Below, piece after piece: positions 38,483 through 51,065 of a DNA stretch of 64,000 nucleotides. Position numbers and translations under genes: made by a program. Origin of the DNA: Dioscorea cayenensis subsp. rotundata. Its lineage: Eukaryota > Streptophyta > Magnoliopsida > Dioscoreales > Dioscoreaceae. The stretch's first letter is position 1. The number at the start of each line of letters is the position of its first letter. The notes beneath the pieces are model-generated. The model was not told where the DNA came from, did no database searches, and saw nothing but the letters and a program-made list of their open reading frames with translations. The stretch is taken from assembly GCF_009730915.1 (NCBI RefSeq), contig NC_052489.1, positions 24,917,916 through 24,981,915 on the forward strand, read 5' to 3'.

Positions 38483-38984
38483 CTTTCTTTGCTAATCTTA
38501 ATTAAGCATCTAATGCAATCTCTATGTTTAGTTTTGTAGGCATTCTTTGTCTACCTATAAATATAAATAGTGATTAATTAGGCCGGCTTATAATTATTGC
38601 TTAAATAGGCCGGCTTTCAAATATTAAATATAAATAGTACTGATTAATAACATCCGATATGATTTCAGCCACTATTTTCATATTAAAAAAGGTGTGTTGG
38701 GTTGCCCCTTGAAAAGTTGAATGGATTACATTACATTGGTCTGTTGTATGGGTTGTTATGTTTGTTAGGTTGATTGTGTCATCCTTCATGGGTAGATGAA
38801 TGGTTTGTTATCATATCAAAGTTGTTTCTTAAATCAAATGCTTTTAATTTTAAATAATCGAGTTATATTGAACACATGACCTTGATCAAGTTACTTGTAT
38901 TGGAATGCCTAAAATGGAGAATATATTGTGACCATTGGTCTGGTTTAATGAATATTAGGATCATACAATGTATGATCATACATT

Positions 38985-39107
38985 GTAACATTATTAATAT
39001 ATGCATGAGTCATGCGTAACCCCTGGTAACCACAAACATTTTATTTGTAACATTATTAATATATGCATGAGTCATGCGTAACCCTGGTAACCACACACAT
39101 TTTATTT
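38985..39107. repeat. 62-bp tandem duplication
   Basis: The block starting gtaacattattaatatatgc and ending acattttattt occurs twice back to back, from 38985 and 39047. The second copy lacks one C in the CCCC run and has a single further substitution (acaaac/acacac). It lies next to the MITE at 39129. Confidence 0.9.
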
Positions 39108-39128
39108 GTGTCTTCATCACGCATTAAA

Positions 39129-39626
39129 GGGTCGTTTGGTTTGCGGTAACGATATTACCGTGGTAATAAGATTGGGAATGTTATATGTCCAGGAATATTG
39201 TGGTAATTCATGATAACCATGTTTGGTTGGAAACTCATGTTAATATTCTAAATTTTCCAAAATACCCTTATGTCTACTATTTTATACAAGTTTAAATTTA
39301 AAATAAAATAAAATTTTGGATAAAAATTAAATTTTCGAAGCTAAACATATTCCAAAAATAATGTTATTTAAATTTAATTTTTTTTATCCAACAAATAAAG
39401 TATGAAAATTATTATATTTAAACAAACGGCATATTTGTCCAAAAAATATTTCAGATTACCACCCACTTGGTAATCCAACATAGCCACCTATTTTGGTGGT
39501 AATGGGATTACCAAGTTTCTTGGTAATCTTCCAAGGTTAGTAATCACAGATTACCATCAATATTACCACCACTAATAATCCAAACATGGTAATGTGAAAA
39601 GATTACCACGTAAACTAAACGGCCCC
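39129..39626. mobile_element. MITE with GGG(T/G)C(C)GTTTGG-type inverted ends, about 498 bp
   Basis: The left end is gggtcgtttggtttgcggta and the right end, reverse-complemented, is ggggccgtttagtttacgtg. The interior is rich in ggtaat/attacc words arranged as inverted copies. Flanks are taa-like on the left and tag on the right, so a 3-bp target duplication is imperfect or absent. The termini resemble Harbinger-type MITEs (GGGCCGTTTGG), but the family is inferred. Confidence 0.62.
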
Positions 39627-39689
39627 TAGAGGAAAGTCAAGGATTCCGCATGAAAATTAAATATTTTTTTAAAAAACAGATTATATATT

Positions 39690-40200
39690 AATTTTTTTCT
39701 TATCCAATTCAGGCCAATTAAAGGCATAGCCCAGACCGGCCCGGTGGGCGGACCGGGTGGCTCGGTGCTTAAACCGGTCTGGATCTCTAATTAGACCCCA
39801 ATCAATCCACTTTGATCCTGTTTGACCCGCTTCGACCTAGTCAAACCCGGTGACCCAGCCTAGTATCTATAACCCGACCTAGTAAATGATAAATGGCCTT
39901 TTTCATCTTTTTGATATTTTTTTCTAATAAGTTGAAGGGTATATATGTAATTTTGTCAAATTTGTGTTTATTCCTTTTTTTACTATTTCCAAATAAGTGA
40001 TTAACAATTGTTTTTTTTTTCTATCAAATTATTGATTTGATACTACTAATAATTCATGAATATTATTATATATCATTATATAATTAAAAATAATTTATAA
40101 TTTAAAAAAAAATTTAAAATATTTTGATCCAATTGACCTAAGACCCAAAGCCTCGACCAAGTCAATGACCGAATTGAGTCTGATAACTATTCTTAAAGGT
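39690..40200. repeat. GC-rich dispersed repeat fragment
   Basis: Contains agaccggcccggtgggcgga and later cgacctagtcaaacccggtg and cctcgaccaagtcaatgacc. These GGCC/CCGG-type and GACC-type words recur within the block in both orientations. It is similar in flavour to 33240-33870. No coding frame is present. Confidence 0.4.
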
Positions 40201-42494
40201 CTAATTGGATAATGACACATTTGAAAAGTAAACTCATAGTTTAAGAGCATCGAATATCGATCACATCTCTCTTAAATTGAGATCATAATAGGACCAGTTT
40301 TAGGCATAGGCTACCAAAGCAAGTGCCAGCGCCTATGATTTATCAAGGCCCCATAATTCTTTTTTTTTTTTTTTAAATTAACATCCCCGTATATTATTAT
40401 ATCTAAACAACCATATTGTTAGGAATTTAACTATTTTTTTAAAATATAAATTTGATCTTATTTGATTAATTTATGATTATATATAATTATATCAATACTC
40501 TTTATCATATTATCAAGATTGAGCCCATAATTTTTTGGGCTCACAATTCATTATTTTTCTCAAAAAATATATATATATATATATTGAAATTTTTTATTTA
40601 TGGTTATTATTATTATTTTATCAATCTAATCATATTGATAAAAATACTTTTTCAAAGAAATATTAAACTCTGACTATTTTTTATAATCTGTATTTTTTTT
40701 GTATTATATAATTATTATTTAAACAAATTATTTTAAATTTTTAATAATTTTGCCTAAAGTCCCACCTGCCCTGTATCATAATAAAAACAACAGAATCAAG
40801 AGTCAAGAATGCTTTAGATGAAGAGAAACCAAAATTAATGCGGTCTGTAAATTCGTCTTATTTTTCTCAAAATGCTGATAAAAAAGTTATTACAAAAAAA
40901 AAAACTTCCTTCTTCCGGTCAACGCATGCAGAACATCAGTCTAGGTTTTGTGGGGCATTGGAAATGGAAATATTTGTCCATTTAAATCGAACAACACACT
41001 GCTCAATATAATTCTGAATGTTTCAACCTTGGTTTTGTGTGAGATATAAAACTGTTAAATAAGATGAGCAGAATTAATAAGAGTGAAATACACACAAAGA
41101 AAAGGCAAGTCAATGACCATAATGTTCATGTTTTTGTATTCTCCAAGTTGATGAGAAGATTAAGATATAAATAAGGACAAGTCATAGAATGATTTTGTTT
41201 TCTTTAACTATATTAATTTAGTTTGGGAGGTTTAGTTAAGAGAGATAAGATAATGACCAAAGTTTTCCTCATTCCTTTTTTTTTTTTACATTTATTATTT
41301 ATTTAATTATCTATGATAAAAACTGACTGTTTCATTGAAATCAACAAGCGATTAAAAAATAAATGAATGTTAGGTTAATACAAAAGCTGATGGTGCAAAA
41401 GGTATTTTCCATTATCCATCATGAGCTAAGGGATTGACATAAAGAACGTCAATAAATTAAGAGAGAACATAATTAGTAGTACTTAAAAGAGATGATTGTT
41501 AAAGATGTATTATTTGTCTTTGGTGGCAATCGATTATCTAAAAAATTAACTTCTTTTTTTATAAAAATTAATAAACTATTAACAAACAGATGAAAATAAA
41601 CAAGATAACGACTAACTACTTAGTAGGAATGAGGATAAAGATTAACAGTTTTGATCAGGCCCAGCATATATGAGGGATTAATTGATTTAATTCATTGGCG
41701 TCCAGTGTCCACGGCAAATGAGCTTTAAAAGGGAAAAAAAAAAAAACATTGGGTCCCACTTGAATGTTCCTTTGATTCCTATTTTGTTTCATTGTAAGTT
41801 AAATGACAAATTGAAAAAGACCATGACAGTAGCACAAGAAAATTTTGTTTCTTCATTACTAGTTTAGTTAAAGAAACTTCAAACATAGCACAATAGAATT
41901 TTTGTTAAAGAAAAAATAAAAAATAAAACATTCGTAGCAGAATAGACATTTTGTCAGCCTAAATGGAGGAAAATTATTAGTGAAAAGGAGGGCATTGAAT
42001 TAAAATCAAACTGAAATCCTCAAGATTGAAATTTACGAAAAGTGGACATCATTTCTTTTGACTCTGATTCCATACATAATTTAATTAAGATCAACAAAAA
42101 AATGCTATTGATTATTTTTAAATAAATTTGTTAATTTAAAATAAATTAAATATTGTTGTGGTATGCCTTGGTCAAATTTTTTTTTTTTAGAAATACAAAT
42201 AACCCAATTAATTAGGGTATGTGTAAAATTAAAATTGATCATTTAGCTATATGCTCTCACTTAAAAATATGATATTCGGATTGTAAACCTGAGTTTATAT
42301 AAAAATTCGTTACTATTATATTATAATTGACAAAATTTAACTTGGGTCAATTGATACCCTATAAGAACCGATAACCTACACTAAAGTGGATGTATTATTT
42401 TTGTAATTGAAAATAAAAAGATAATTTCTATGTGATTAACCAGCTAAAATTAACATTTTTTTTTGGGTCAAATAGTCACCTAAAGCAGAAACCA

Positions 42495-42567
42495 CACGTG
42501 CAAGACCAATGAATGCCACGTTTCATAATGGACACATGCGAACTCAATCCATGGTTCGTGGCACGTG
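42495..42567 (+). promoter_or_regulatory. Two G-boxes and an ACGT core upstream of the ARM gene
   Basis: CACGTG occurs at 42495-42500 and 42562-42567, with a CCACGTT at about 42517-42523, all 131-203 bp upstream of the start codon at 42698. In plants CACGTG binds bZIP and bHLH factors and ACGT repeats act as abscisic-acid or light elements. The motifs are seen directly; the regulation is inferred. Confidence 0.5.
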
Positions 42568-42697
42568 TCACACTACTCACTGACATAGCCTCCTCCCTCT
42601 TTTTAAAGTTCTCACCTCGCCCGCGTAACCACCAAGTAAAACCCAGCAAATAAACACAAATTGAATAAAGAGAAAAAGAGAGAGAGAGAGAAACCGA

Positions 42698-43845
42698 ATG
42701 GAAACTGAGAACCCAGTGACTTACCGGTATATGCGTCGCAACTTCAACGACTCCGCTGGCGACCCCGGCGGCGCCTTCAGCGATTGTTCTTCCTCCTGCG
42801 CCGGCGGCACCACCACCCTCCACCACCGCCTAACCCCTTCATCCGCAACCATCTACTCCGACGAATCCCTTCGTTCCCTCATCTCCGACCTCGAATCCCC
42901 CTCCGTCACCATAGACACGCAGCGCCACGCCGCCATGGAGCTCCGTCTCCTCGCTAAACATAGCCCCGAGAACCGTTTCCAGATCGCCGGCGCCGGCGCC
43001 GTCGTCCCCTTGATCTCGCTCATCTCTAGCCCCGACTCCCTCCTCCAAGAACATGGAGTCACAGCGATCCTCAACCTTTCGCTGCTCGATGAGAACAAGG
43101 ACCTGATAGCCGCCGCGGGTGCGATCAAGCCCTTAGTCCGCGCCCTCCGATCACCCTCCCTTGCCGCGAGGGAAAACGCCGCGTGTGCGCTCTTCCGCCT
43201 CTCCCACTCCGACGCCCTCAAAGCCACCATCGCCCGATCCGGCGCAATCCCACCGCTCATCTCCCTTCTAGAATCCGGCCGGCTGCGAGCGAAGAAGGAC
43301 GCCATCACGGCACTCTACGCGCTGTGCTCGATCAGCGAGAACAAAATCAGGGCGGTGGAAGCGGGGATCATGAAGCCTCTACTGGAGATGATGGCGGAGA
43401 CGGACGGGGAGTTGGTGGACAAGGCCGGATGCGTGCTGAGGAAGGTGACCGGGGAGGAGAAAGGAAGGGTGGCGGCGGTCTCCGACGGCGGGATCCCGGT
43501 GCTGGTGGAGGTCATCGAGGTCGGCACACAGCGCCAGAAGGAGATCGCCGCGGCCGCACTGCTCCAGATCTGCGAAGGCTCGCCGGCGTACAGCGCGCTC
43601 GCCGTCCGCGAAGGCGCCATTCCGCCGCTCGTCTCGCTCTCTCAATCCAGCACCTCGCGCGCCATGAAAAAGGTATCCCTAATCCTCTAAATACCACTCT
43701 TTCGGTTCCGGTTTTCCGTTCCTGGTTTTCCGTTTAAACGGCGTGAATTTGATTAAGTTACTAATTATTGATTAAATTTGTTAATTACCAGGCGGAAATG
43801 CTAATTGAGATGCTTAGACAGCTGAGGACAACGGAGGACTGTTGA
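42698..43845 (+). CDS. ARM-repeat protein of the PUB4-like group without U-box (342 aa, 2 exons)
   Basis: Armadillo-repeat protein expected to mediate protein-protein binding. Exons are 42698-43672 and 43792-43845, with a short GT-AG intron and a frame-preserving junction; the last exon adds AEMLIEMLRQLRTTEDC. After a Ser/Gly-rich N-terminus (METENPVTYRYMRRNF) the protein is a chain of about six ARM repeats from roughly residue 50. Recurrent units of the form GAIxPLVxLL are seen: GAVVPLISLI, GAIKPLVRAL, GAIPPLISLL, GGIPVLVEVI and GAIPPLVSLS. Spacing is about 41-42 residues. Proteins of this size are annotated as U-box domain-containing protein 4-like, yet no U-box exists here, so ligase activity should not be assumed. 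Exon 1 is markedly GC-rich compared with its surroundings. Confidence 0.92.
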
Positions 43846-46800
43846 GTATTACTACTAGGCCAAATAGAATATTGACACGTGTAAGATAAATGAAGGTGTA
43901 GATAGGAATTGAGTGTGTGTGTGTGCATAATTTTAGTCTTATTATTTAGAGCAAGAGTAATTTTATGCTAGGACTAGGAATGAATATATATATATATATA
44001 CATATATTAAAATTTGTTGAAAAAGGCTGGGTTTTTAGTGCGGATATGCTGGATAATTTTATGCTTATCATGATCGAACAAGAGAGAAGCTAATGCCTTG
44101 GTTTTGAATGGAATTATACAAAAATAATCTCATTTAATTAATTAAAACAAGCAAAGCTGAAGATTATAAAAGTTTGAGATGGGTTATTTACTTATTTGAT
44201 GAAAATGAAAATATATTAGTGGTGGGGTGGGTCAGGTGACTGCAACGCTGCAAGTGATGAGATACGTGGTTTTACATCTGTCCCTGTGAATCATATTCCT
44301 CGTTTAACTGGAAACTTCATCTAAAAAGCATACCTATTATTCTAGGCTAGTCATTTCAAGCGCAAGATGTCCTTTGCTGTGGCAATCCCTCCCTCTCTTC
44401 TTTGGATGCACATAAGGTTTGCATCAAAGAATTACTTCAAATTTTTATTTTATTTATATATATAAAGATATTTGTTTTACAAAACAAATTAAAAGGTTTG
44501 TTTGTATTAGATTTTGAAAAATCCAAAATATTTTTTTATAAATTAAGTACTTCTGAGTTTAAAAAAATTATTTGTATTGATTTTTCTGTAAAAACAGAAA
44601 TTAATCTACATAACCCATAGTTAGGATTAGGATGAGCTCGTCTTGGCCATTAGTCGGAGTTCACTTTAAAACAAGCTCAGTATGATAGAAGTGAGCTAGC
44701 ACTTGTAAGCTTGTACTAAATAAAAATAAATAAAATTTTATTTTTTTTAAATTTATTGGGAGTGTATTTGAAAAAGTAATAATATAACGTTTACCTAACA
44801 AATCTTATGCCCCTAAAAGCTCTTTCCAAACTCTTGGACACTTCAAAATCATTTCCTTTTTTTTTAGTATGTATACATTACAACTTGAAGTAGTTAATTA
44901 AAACTATCTCACCAAGCTGTCTCATTTTTTTTTGTTCTGTTTATTTAACAAATTGTTAGCATCTTAGTCTCACACCAAAAACAGAATCTTCATCTTCTAT
45001 CATCAACTCTCTTTAAACTTTTTATTTTTTTTATTAATATTCCTTTTTGCTTGCTGTCACCGGATAAGATTTGTTGTGTTCACCTAACGCAAGCATATTA
45101 ACTAGTGAAAGATCTATAAATTAAATAAGTTAATTAATGATTGAACTCCAGAGTCTTGTATAATAATGAAGAATAATGACACCGGAGGATCTAATTTGAT
45201 GTAAATAAGGAAACAATTCCACTAAATGCATATCCAGATGAGTCATGAATGTACTAAACTTTGGACTGACTTGACATTAAAGTTGAATTTTAATTCTTAT
45301 GTTTTAAAAATAAGAGCAAATAAAATTTAAAAAATATAAAACTGCAAATTTGTTTTAAACCATCTTAAAATACTTTGATTAAAATTTTAATTTTTTTTAA
45401 AAAAAAAGATTCCTCCATCAAAGATATGGTGGACAAAAGAACAATAGCACTGGCCCTTCCTGTGATCTCTTTCTTCTTTTCATCTTTCCATCTTTCCCAC
45501 CCCCCAAAAAAAAAAATTAAATAAATAATTAAATAAATACAATAGATAAATAATAGGAAAGCAGTGGCTCAGACTCAGCGACCATTACCAACTACTAATC
45601 TCTCTTTCACTCTCCAAAAGCTTGTGATTTTTTATATTTATATTTATATTTATTATTATTATTATTATTATTATTTTGGATTTTTAGGCAAGTGGTTAAA
45701 ACTTATCTTTCAAGCTTTGCAGACGACTTATATTGTCAAGCTTTTTTTCGCATTAAAATGTCAGTTTTACCGCGTTGCTTGCTCAGCTGATAATAACCTT
45801 TCAATATTATATATATATATATATATAATATTTTCATTGGGATTATAATTTCAATGCTTGACTAGAGAATTTCATTCAACTCTTAAAATAAAAGTTTTAT
45901 ATTTATCTAATATGAAATTATGTTTTTAACATAGAAATTCTGAATCATTCCTTTCACAAATTGAAAGAGAAGTGTTGGAATGTGAAACTTCAGGCATCAT
46001 GAGTTAAATTTCAATGCTTCATGGGCATATAGAATACTACAAATGATTAGTACTGAAAGGGTATCCGGGTGCATATACACAAGGGGGGAAAAACTTTTCC
46101 AGGGCATTCTATCAGCTTCAAATTTTTATTGAAATTATCCGTGGGAGATAAATTTGTTGGGTTTATTTTTTTTATTTTTTTTAAATAAACATACAATACA
46201 GAAAATATAAAAAAAAAATAACATTGTGTAAGGTTTTTTTGAAAATAATAATTTTTCTCATCATCATTATTTATTTATTTTATAAAATGTGATGTACATG
46301 TACAATTAGATATTTAAAGAGTACACACTGGGTAATATGGGTTGCCAATGCGCCCTCGCCCAGACTACACAAGAATTGAGTTGTAAACCTGCACCTATGA
46401 CTATAATCGGGTATTTTTTGCACCACTATATTCAATACATTTTGAACTCGACTAATAAATAACTCTTAAACCAAATGTTTCATAATGGTCAATATCATTG
46501 GACCAATAGCTCTTTGATTCTTATTATTATAGCGATTACATAAAAATTTTATCTCTGCAATATAATGTTTAATGTAAAATATATGATTGGTCATAATCCA
46601 ATCATGTTTCTCTCTAAAACAGAACCCTTTCAAAAGTTCAGCATCCCAAATAGGCTTTATTTATTAATTATATCCACTGGATGGTTGAATTGTTTAAGCA
46701 TATGGTGGCCGGGCTAGTTATTGCATAAGGAACTCTTGAAACTTAATCCAACTGTTTAATTAATTTTATTTAAATCTTTACATTTTATAAATAAAATAAA

Positions 46801-47095
46801 ATAAATTTGGTAGACTGTCAATTTATTTTCTAAAAAATAATTGAAAATACAATGAAATATCTTGGGATGCATATTTTTATGGATAATTTAGAATAAAATT
46901 TCAAATCAATGATTAAGAGACATCAACAGATATTGTTAAATTCTAACATATTAAAAAAAAAACATAGATAACTCTTTTACAGTGAATAGCTTGTCCATTT
47001 TATGTATGGAAAAGAAAACATATTTGCTTTGATGGTAAGCAATATTATAAAAACTTTAACAATAAACATTATCATTCATTAATTCTTTTATTATA

Positions 47096-47131
<36 letters not shown>

Positions 47132-48680
47132 CAAGTTTGCAATTAATTTATGCTTGTAACTTATCATGGAGAATCTCTAAAAATGTTAATCACTCTAATG
47201 TACACATATATTTAAATAGTTGTATAATCTTATTGGATAGGGTTTTAAGAAAAAAATTAAAATTTTTTAAAATTTTTTCTATAGCATTTATGTGTTTGTT
47301 TTGTTGCATTTTATGCAATGAGATATATTTATTACCATTCATTTGTTTGCATTAAATATTTCAAATTACAATTATAACAAATATATTTTTATTTTGTGAA
47401 AAAAATAATCCAGCTGTTTGTTTATTGATTGGAGTTTAGTTATTAGAATCGGGTGAAATATCAAACCCTTTTAGACTCTGAATCTTAAATAAATGGCTCA
47501 ATCATTGAGTCATTCCACTCGATGTTAGGTTAAATAAAAAAAATTTAAACTTTTATTTTATAATTATGAACTATTTTTTAATTATATGATATGTAATATA
47601 TATATATATATAATATTCATTACAATTTGTTAATTATAAAATAAATAATTTGAATGAAAACCACACTTTGTTAATTAATTTTTGTTTATATTAAGTATAG
47701 TATTAATAATTAAAAAAATTAATTGCACTTATTTGTTTGTGGCATAATGTTCATGAGATTTTTTAAAACTAAATATGCCAATAATTTGCATTATATGGAG
47801 TTATTTAATTATAATTTTTACTATATCTTTATATACAATATTGACTCAAACCCCTCAAAATTATAAAAACATGATGCAAAACAAGAGAATTCACCTAGTT
47901 AATTTTATTAGATGTAGTTAATTACTATGCTTGTATTAAAATTTTTGGGTCTTAGTTGTATACAAAATTCAATAAAAAAAATTGCTTGTATATCTATGTA
48001 AAAATGAATAATTATTAATATACATTCATAAAAATCATATTTATTTATATCTCACAATAAAACAATTTTATTTAAAATTTGACTATATTAGCCGAGCCGT
48101 TGCAAATTTTGAATATAAATTAGCTTTTGTGTGGGCTATTTTGAATTACTATTTGTATTTGTTAAAATTCTGATAATACCTTTCACAAACTGAATTATAA
48201 CCTCCACCAGTAAATAGTAAACCCTTTTTATTAAGTTTTGTTCACAGGTTTAGCCTATTTTGAGTTGTGTTTTATTTAAAAGTGAGTTAAATGATAACTA
48301 TTGGTATAAGCCCATGCACTCATACAAGCCCATAATGGAAAAACGCACATAATATGATCATATATATATATAAAGAAACTATTTGAGTTGCCTTACATAT
48401 ATCTAGATAAGATTCAATTTAAAACTTAATTATAAATTAAAAAAATAGTTAAAAATTAAATTATTTTTAACCCTTGACAGTAATTTCCTACTTGGATTGT
48501 TCAAATCCCGCCATAGAATTGAGATTAAATCATACTTAATTCTATTAGCCACAGGATAAAATTAAATTGAATTTATCTTTATTTTCAAAATTAATAATTT
48601 ATTCCGAAATAAATCCTAACTCTTCCTTAGAATCCAAAGTTTGCCTTGTTCTATACTTCTATTAGTAATCAAAACAAGCT
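43846..48680. other. AT-rich intergenic DNA, no gene
   Basis: The first 200 bases are the likely ARM gene 3' untranslated region. Microsatellites include (TTA)n near 45650-45675, (TA)n at several places and (TAA)n at about 47096-47131. No frame shows recognisable motifs, and I see no clear element termini. Confidence 0.55.
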
Positions 48681-48702
48681 TTATAATGTAAATATATACA
48701 CA
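48681..48702 (+). promoter_or_regulatory. Candidate TATA region of the DUF538 gene
   Basis: TATAAT and TATATA words lie about 90-110 bp upstream of the chosen ATG, followed by a CACACACA stretch. The whole neighbourhood is AT-rich, so the assignment is tentative. Confidence 0.3.
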
Positions 48703-48793
48703 CACAATGACACAAAAGTATTAAGTCTAATTATATACTTTGAAACATCCAAAAGCCTTCTTCATCCTCTTCTTCTTGCTTCCAGATTTAACA

Positions 48794-49249
48794 ATGGCTT
48801 CACAAGCTATTGAGTTGCATCGACAAGGGTCCGAAATCTACCATGGCGACGCCGAATGTAAGTCTAGATACATTCAATTGTTTCAAGAACTGGGCTTACC
48901 TGATGGTCTTTTTACCATGAAAGATGTTCAAGAATTTGGATATAATCCTTCTTCAGGGTTCATTTGGTTCATCTTAAAAGAAAAGCAAAGTCATAGTTAC
49001 AAGAAGATTGACCGTACGGTGATTTTTGATAAAGAGGTTACTGCTTATGTTGATAACAAAAAAGTAAAAAATATTTCTGGTGTCCAAACTAAAGCACTCA
49101 TATTTTGGATCAATGTAGTTGAAATTTTCGCCGATGAATTCTCGCCGGAGATGATAACTTTTGTGAGTGGCATCAAGGGTGTTTCGGAAAAATTTCCTAT
49201 ATCTGCTTTTGAGCTTGAAGAAGAATGTGATAATCTTGTTTATGTTTAG
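48794..49249 (+). CDS. DUF538 domain protein (151 aa, single exon)
   Basis: Member of the land-plant DUF538 family; members have been linked to stress responses, but the biochemical role is not settled. The ATG at 48794 gives MASQAIELHRQGSEIYHGDA, the usual DUF538 opening. Further family blocks: LGLPDGLFTMKDVQEFGYN, SGFIWFILKEKQSHSYKKI, VTAYVDNKKVKNISGVQTKA and the end KGVSEKFPISAFELEEE. The frame is open for 18 more codons upstream, with a hydrophobic stretch, but that region has no ATG in frame. The length is typical, there are no introns, and no membrane segment is present. It stands alone in AT-rich DNA. Confidence 0.92.
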   Translation: MASQAIELHRQGSEIYHGDAECKSRYIQLFQELGLPDGLFTMKDVQEFGYNPSSGFIWFILKEKQSHSYKKIDRTVIFDKEVTAYVDNKKVKNISGVQTKALIFWINVVEIFADEFSPEMITFVSGIKGVSEKFPISAFELEEECDNLVYV

Positions 49250-49806
49250 TAATAAACACTATCAAATTTTGTAATTTTTTTCTTTATTAATGAATTTTGT
49301 TTTTAACAAGTGAAAATATATTATTATTTTATTTATTTTTATTATCAATGTGGAGTGGATTAATATATCCACTACCTTACCGGCTGGAAGGATGAAAAAT
49401 ATTATGCTTATAAATTATAATATTTGTATAGTAATATAGAATATCCACTATTTTACAGGCATGAAAAAGTGCTTATTATCTTACAGGCTTGGAGGCTTGG
49501 AGTGGTGAAAAATACATCTATAAGATTTGACACCTAGACCATCAGGCGGCTGTTGATCTAACACAATAAAATTATTTTAACATTTCAATTATTATTATTA
49601 TTATTATTAATTTTTTTGTTGATCCTTGAAAAAAATTAGAAAGTGTTGACCTTCAAATATTTTCTTCAATAAACATGCAAAGATCAAACTCATACGTACG
49701 GACAATAGAGACGTACAATAATAATTTTATAAATATAAAGGGGCATATATGCAAAGAAAGCTTCCACTATTCCAAGAACGATCGAGAGAGAGAGAGAGAT
49801 GAGTCA
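49250..49806. other. Short interval between DUF538 and D14
   Basis: Holds the convergent 3' ends of the DUF538 gene (plus) and D14 (minus). A (TTA)n run at about 49590-49608 and a (GA)n run at 49785-49798 are present. Nothing else is seen. Confidence 0.55.
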
Positions 49807-50920
49807 TCACCGCGAGAGTGCGCGGCGGAGCACTTGGATGAGCAACTGGGGAGCACTAAGGTGCGGGAGATGGCCCTCAGTGTTGAGGATCTCGACGGAG
49901 GTCCGACCACCGAGATGGTCCTTGAGGTACGTCGCCACCGTCACAGGCACCGACACGTCCCTTGCGGTCTGCACGATCACGCACGGCGAGCGCACCAGAC
50001 CCAGCACGCCACGCAGATCAGTATTAAAGACCGTGCGCGAAACGAACAAAGAGATATCCGGCCTCATGTTGAACAACGTCCTGCTGAACTCCCTGACCGC
50101 CGCCGGCACATCGGCCCCTACCGTCAGTGGCGCGAATCCCCTCACCCACGCCTCGTAGTTCTCCTCCATCGCCGCGAACACCCTCTCGATCTCCCCTTTC
50201 TCAAATCCTCCGTGGTAATCCTTGTCATTCAAAAACCTTCAAATTGAAAACCTTTTTAAGTGCACATCACCTGTTCGACAAAATGCTCAACATATTTTTC
50301 TTTTCTTTGTTTCTTTGTTTCTTTGTTTGTTTGCTTGTTTTTGGGGAATATAAACAATTCATTTTCATCTATTGATAACATTGGCTGTTCAATTTGGTCC
50401 TTTGATTTAATAAATACATTGGGATTTTTTTTTTTCATTTCAACCAAATATAAAAAAATGATTTTTGGCCCAAATTTCTCAAAAATCCTGAAAGAAAGGC
50501 TTTAACTTTTAACCTGGGGGACGCGCCGAGGAGGATGAGCTTAGAGAAAAGATCGGGGCGGCGGATGGAGGCGAGGATCCCGATCATGGCCGAGACGGAG
50601 TGGCCGATGAAAGCGCAGCGGTCGATGTGGAGCGCGCCGAGGATGGAGACAAGGTCATCGACATAGGCATCAAGGGTTGTGTACCGACGGAAGTCGAAGT
50701 GATCAGGGTTGACGCTGCCGGCGCATACGAGGTCGTAGAGGATGACCTTGTAGTCACGGGTGAAGTAGGGAAGGATGCGCTGCCACGCGGATTGGTCGGT
50801 GCCAAATCCATGGGAGAGCACGAGGAACTTGTCGCCGGAGCCGACGACCCTCACGTTGAGGATTTCCAAGAGTTTGTTGGGTGCGCGCGAGGTGTTTGTC
50901 AAATTGCCAATGCCTTTCAT
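49807..50920 (-). CDS. D14: Strigolactone receptor D14, alpha/beta hydrolase (278 aa, 2 exons)
   Basis: Binds and hydrolyses strigolactones, then recruits the F-box protein MAX2/D3 to degrade D53-type repressors, controlling branching. Exons are 50920-50514 and 50236-49807, separated by a 277-bp GT-AG intron after codon 135, as in other D14 genes with a single intron. Landmarks: [10 protein letters not shown] (21-30), [58 protein letters not shown] and [11 protein letters not shown]. The catalytic triad is complete: S108 in GHSVS, D229 in TARDVSVP and H258 in [18 protein letters not shown] and the DYHGGFE lid segment separate it from the paralogue KAI2 (YDNMGAGTTNPD in Arabidopsis). A short Asn/Thr-rich extension precedes the core. 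A minisatellite begins about 146 bp upstream of the ATG. Confidence 0.95.
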
Positions 50921-51065
50921 TTTACTCCAAAAGGAAGTGGTACTTTGCTTTGCTTTGCTTTGTTTAGGGTGGAGAATGAGATGTGAGTTTTATTATACTA
51001 TTACTTATTTATTTATTTATCACACTTTCTTTTCTTTCCTTTACTTTTTTTTTCATTTTCTTCTA

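Larger units (their letters stand above)
38483..42480. other. Repeat-rich intergenic DNA, no gene
   Basis: It holds a 62-bp tandem duplication (38985-39107), a MITE (39129-39626), a GC-rich dispersed repeat (about 39690-40200) and much AT-rich sequence with homopolymer runs. The part from about 40800 is ordinary AT-rich sequence leading into the ARM gene promoter. Confidence 0.55.

Noticed and set aside
42839-43737. Long antisense and alternative frames over the ARM gene
   Set aside because: They arise from GC-rich coding sequence with few stop codons and have no family motifs.
48470-48530. Possible tRNA near gttcaaatcccgcc
   Set aside because: Only a B-box-like word is present; no stems or A box could be paired.
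48740-48793. Hydrophobic N-terminal extension of the DUF538 protein that looks like a signal peptide
   Set aside because: The frame is open but begins at TTG without an upstream ATG; the conserved family start MASQAIE is at 48794.
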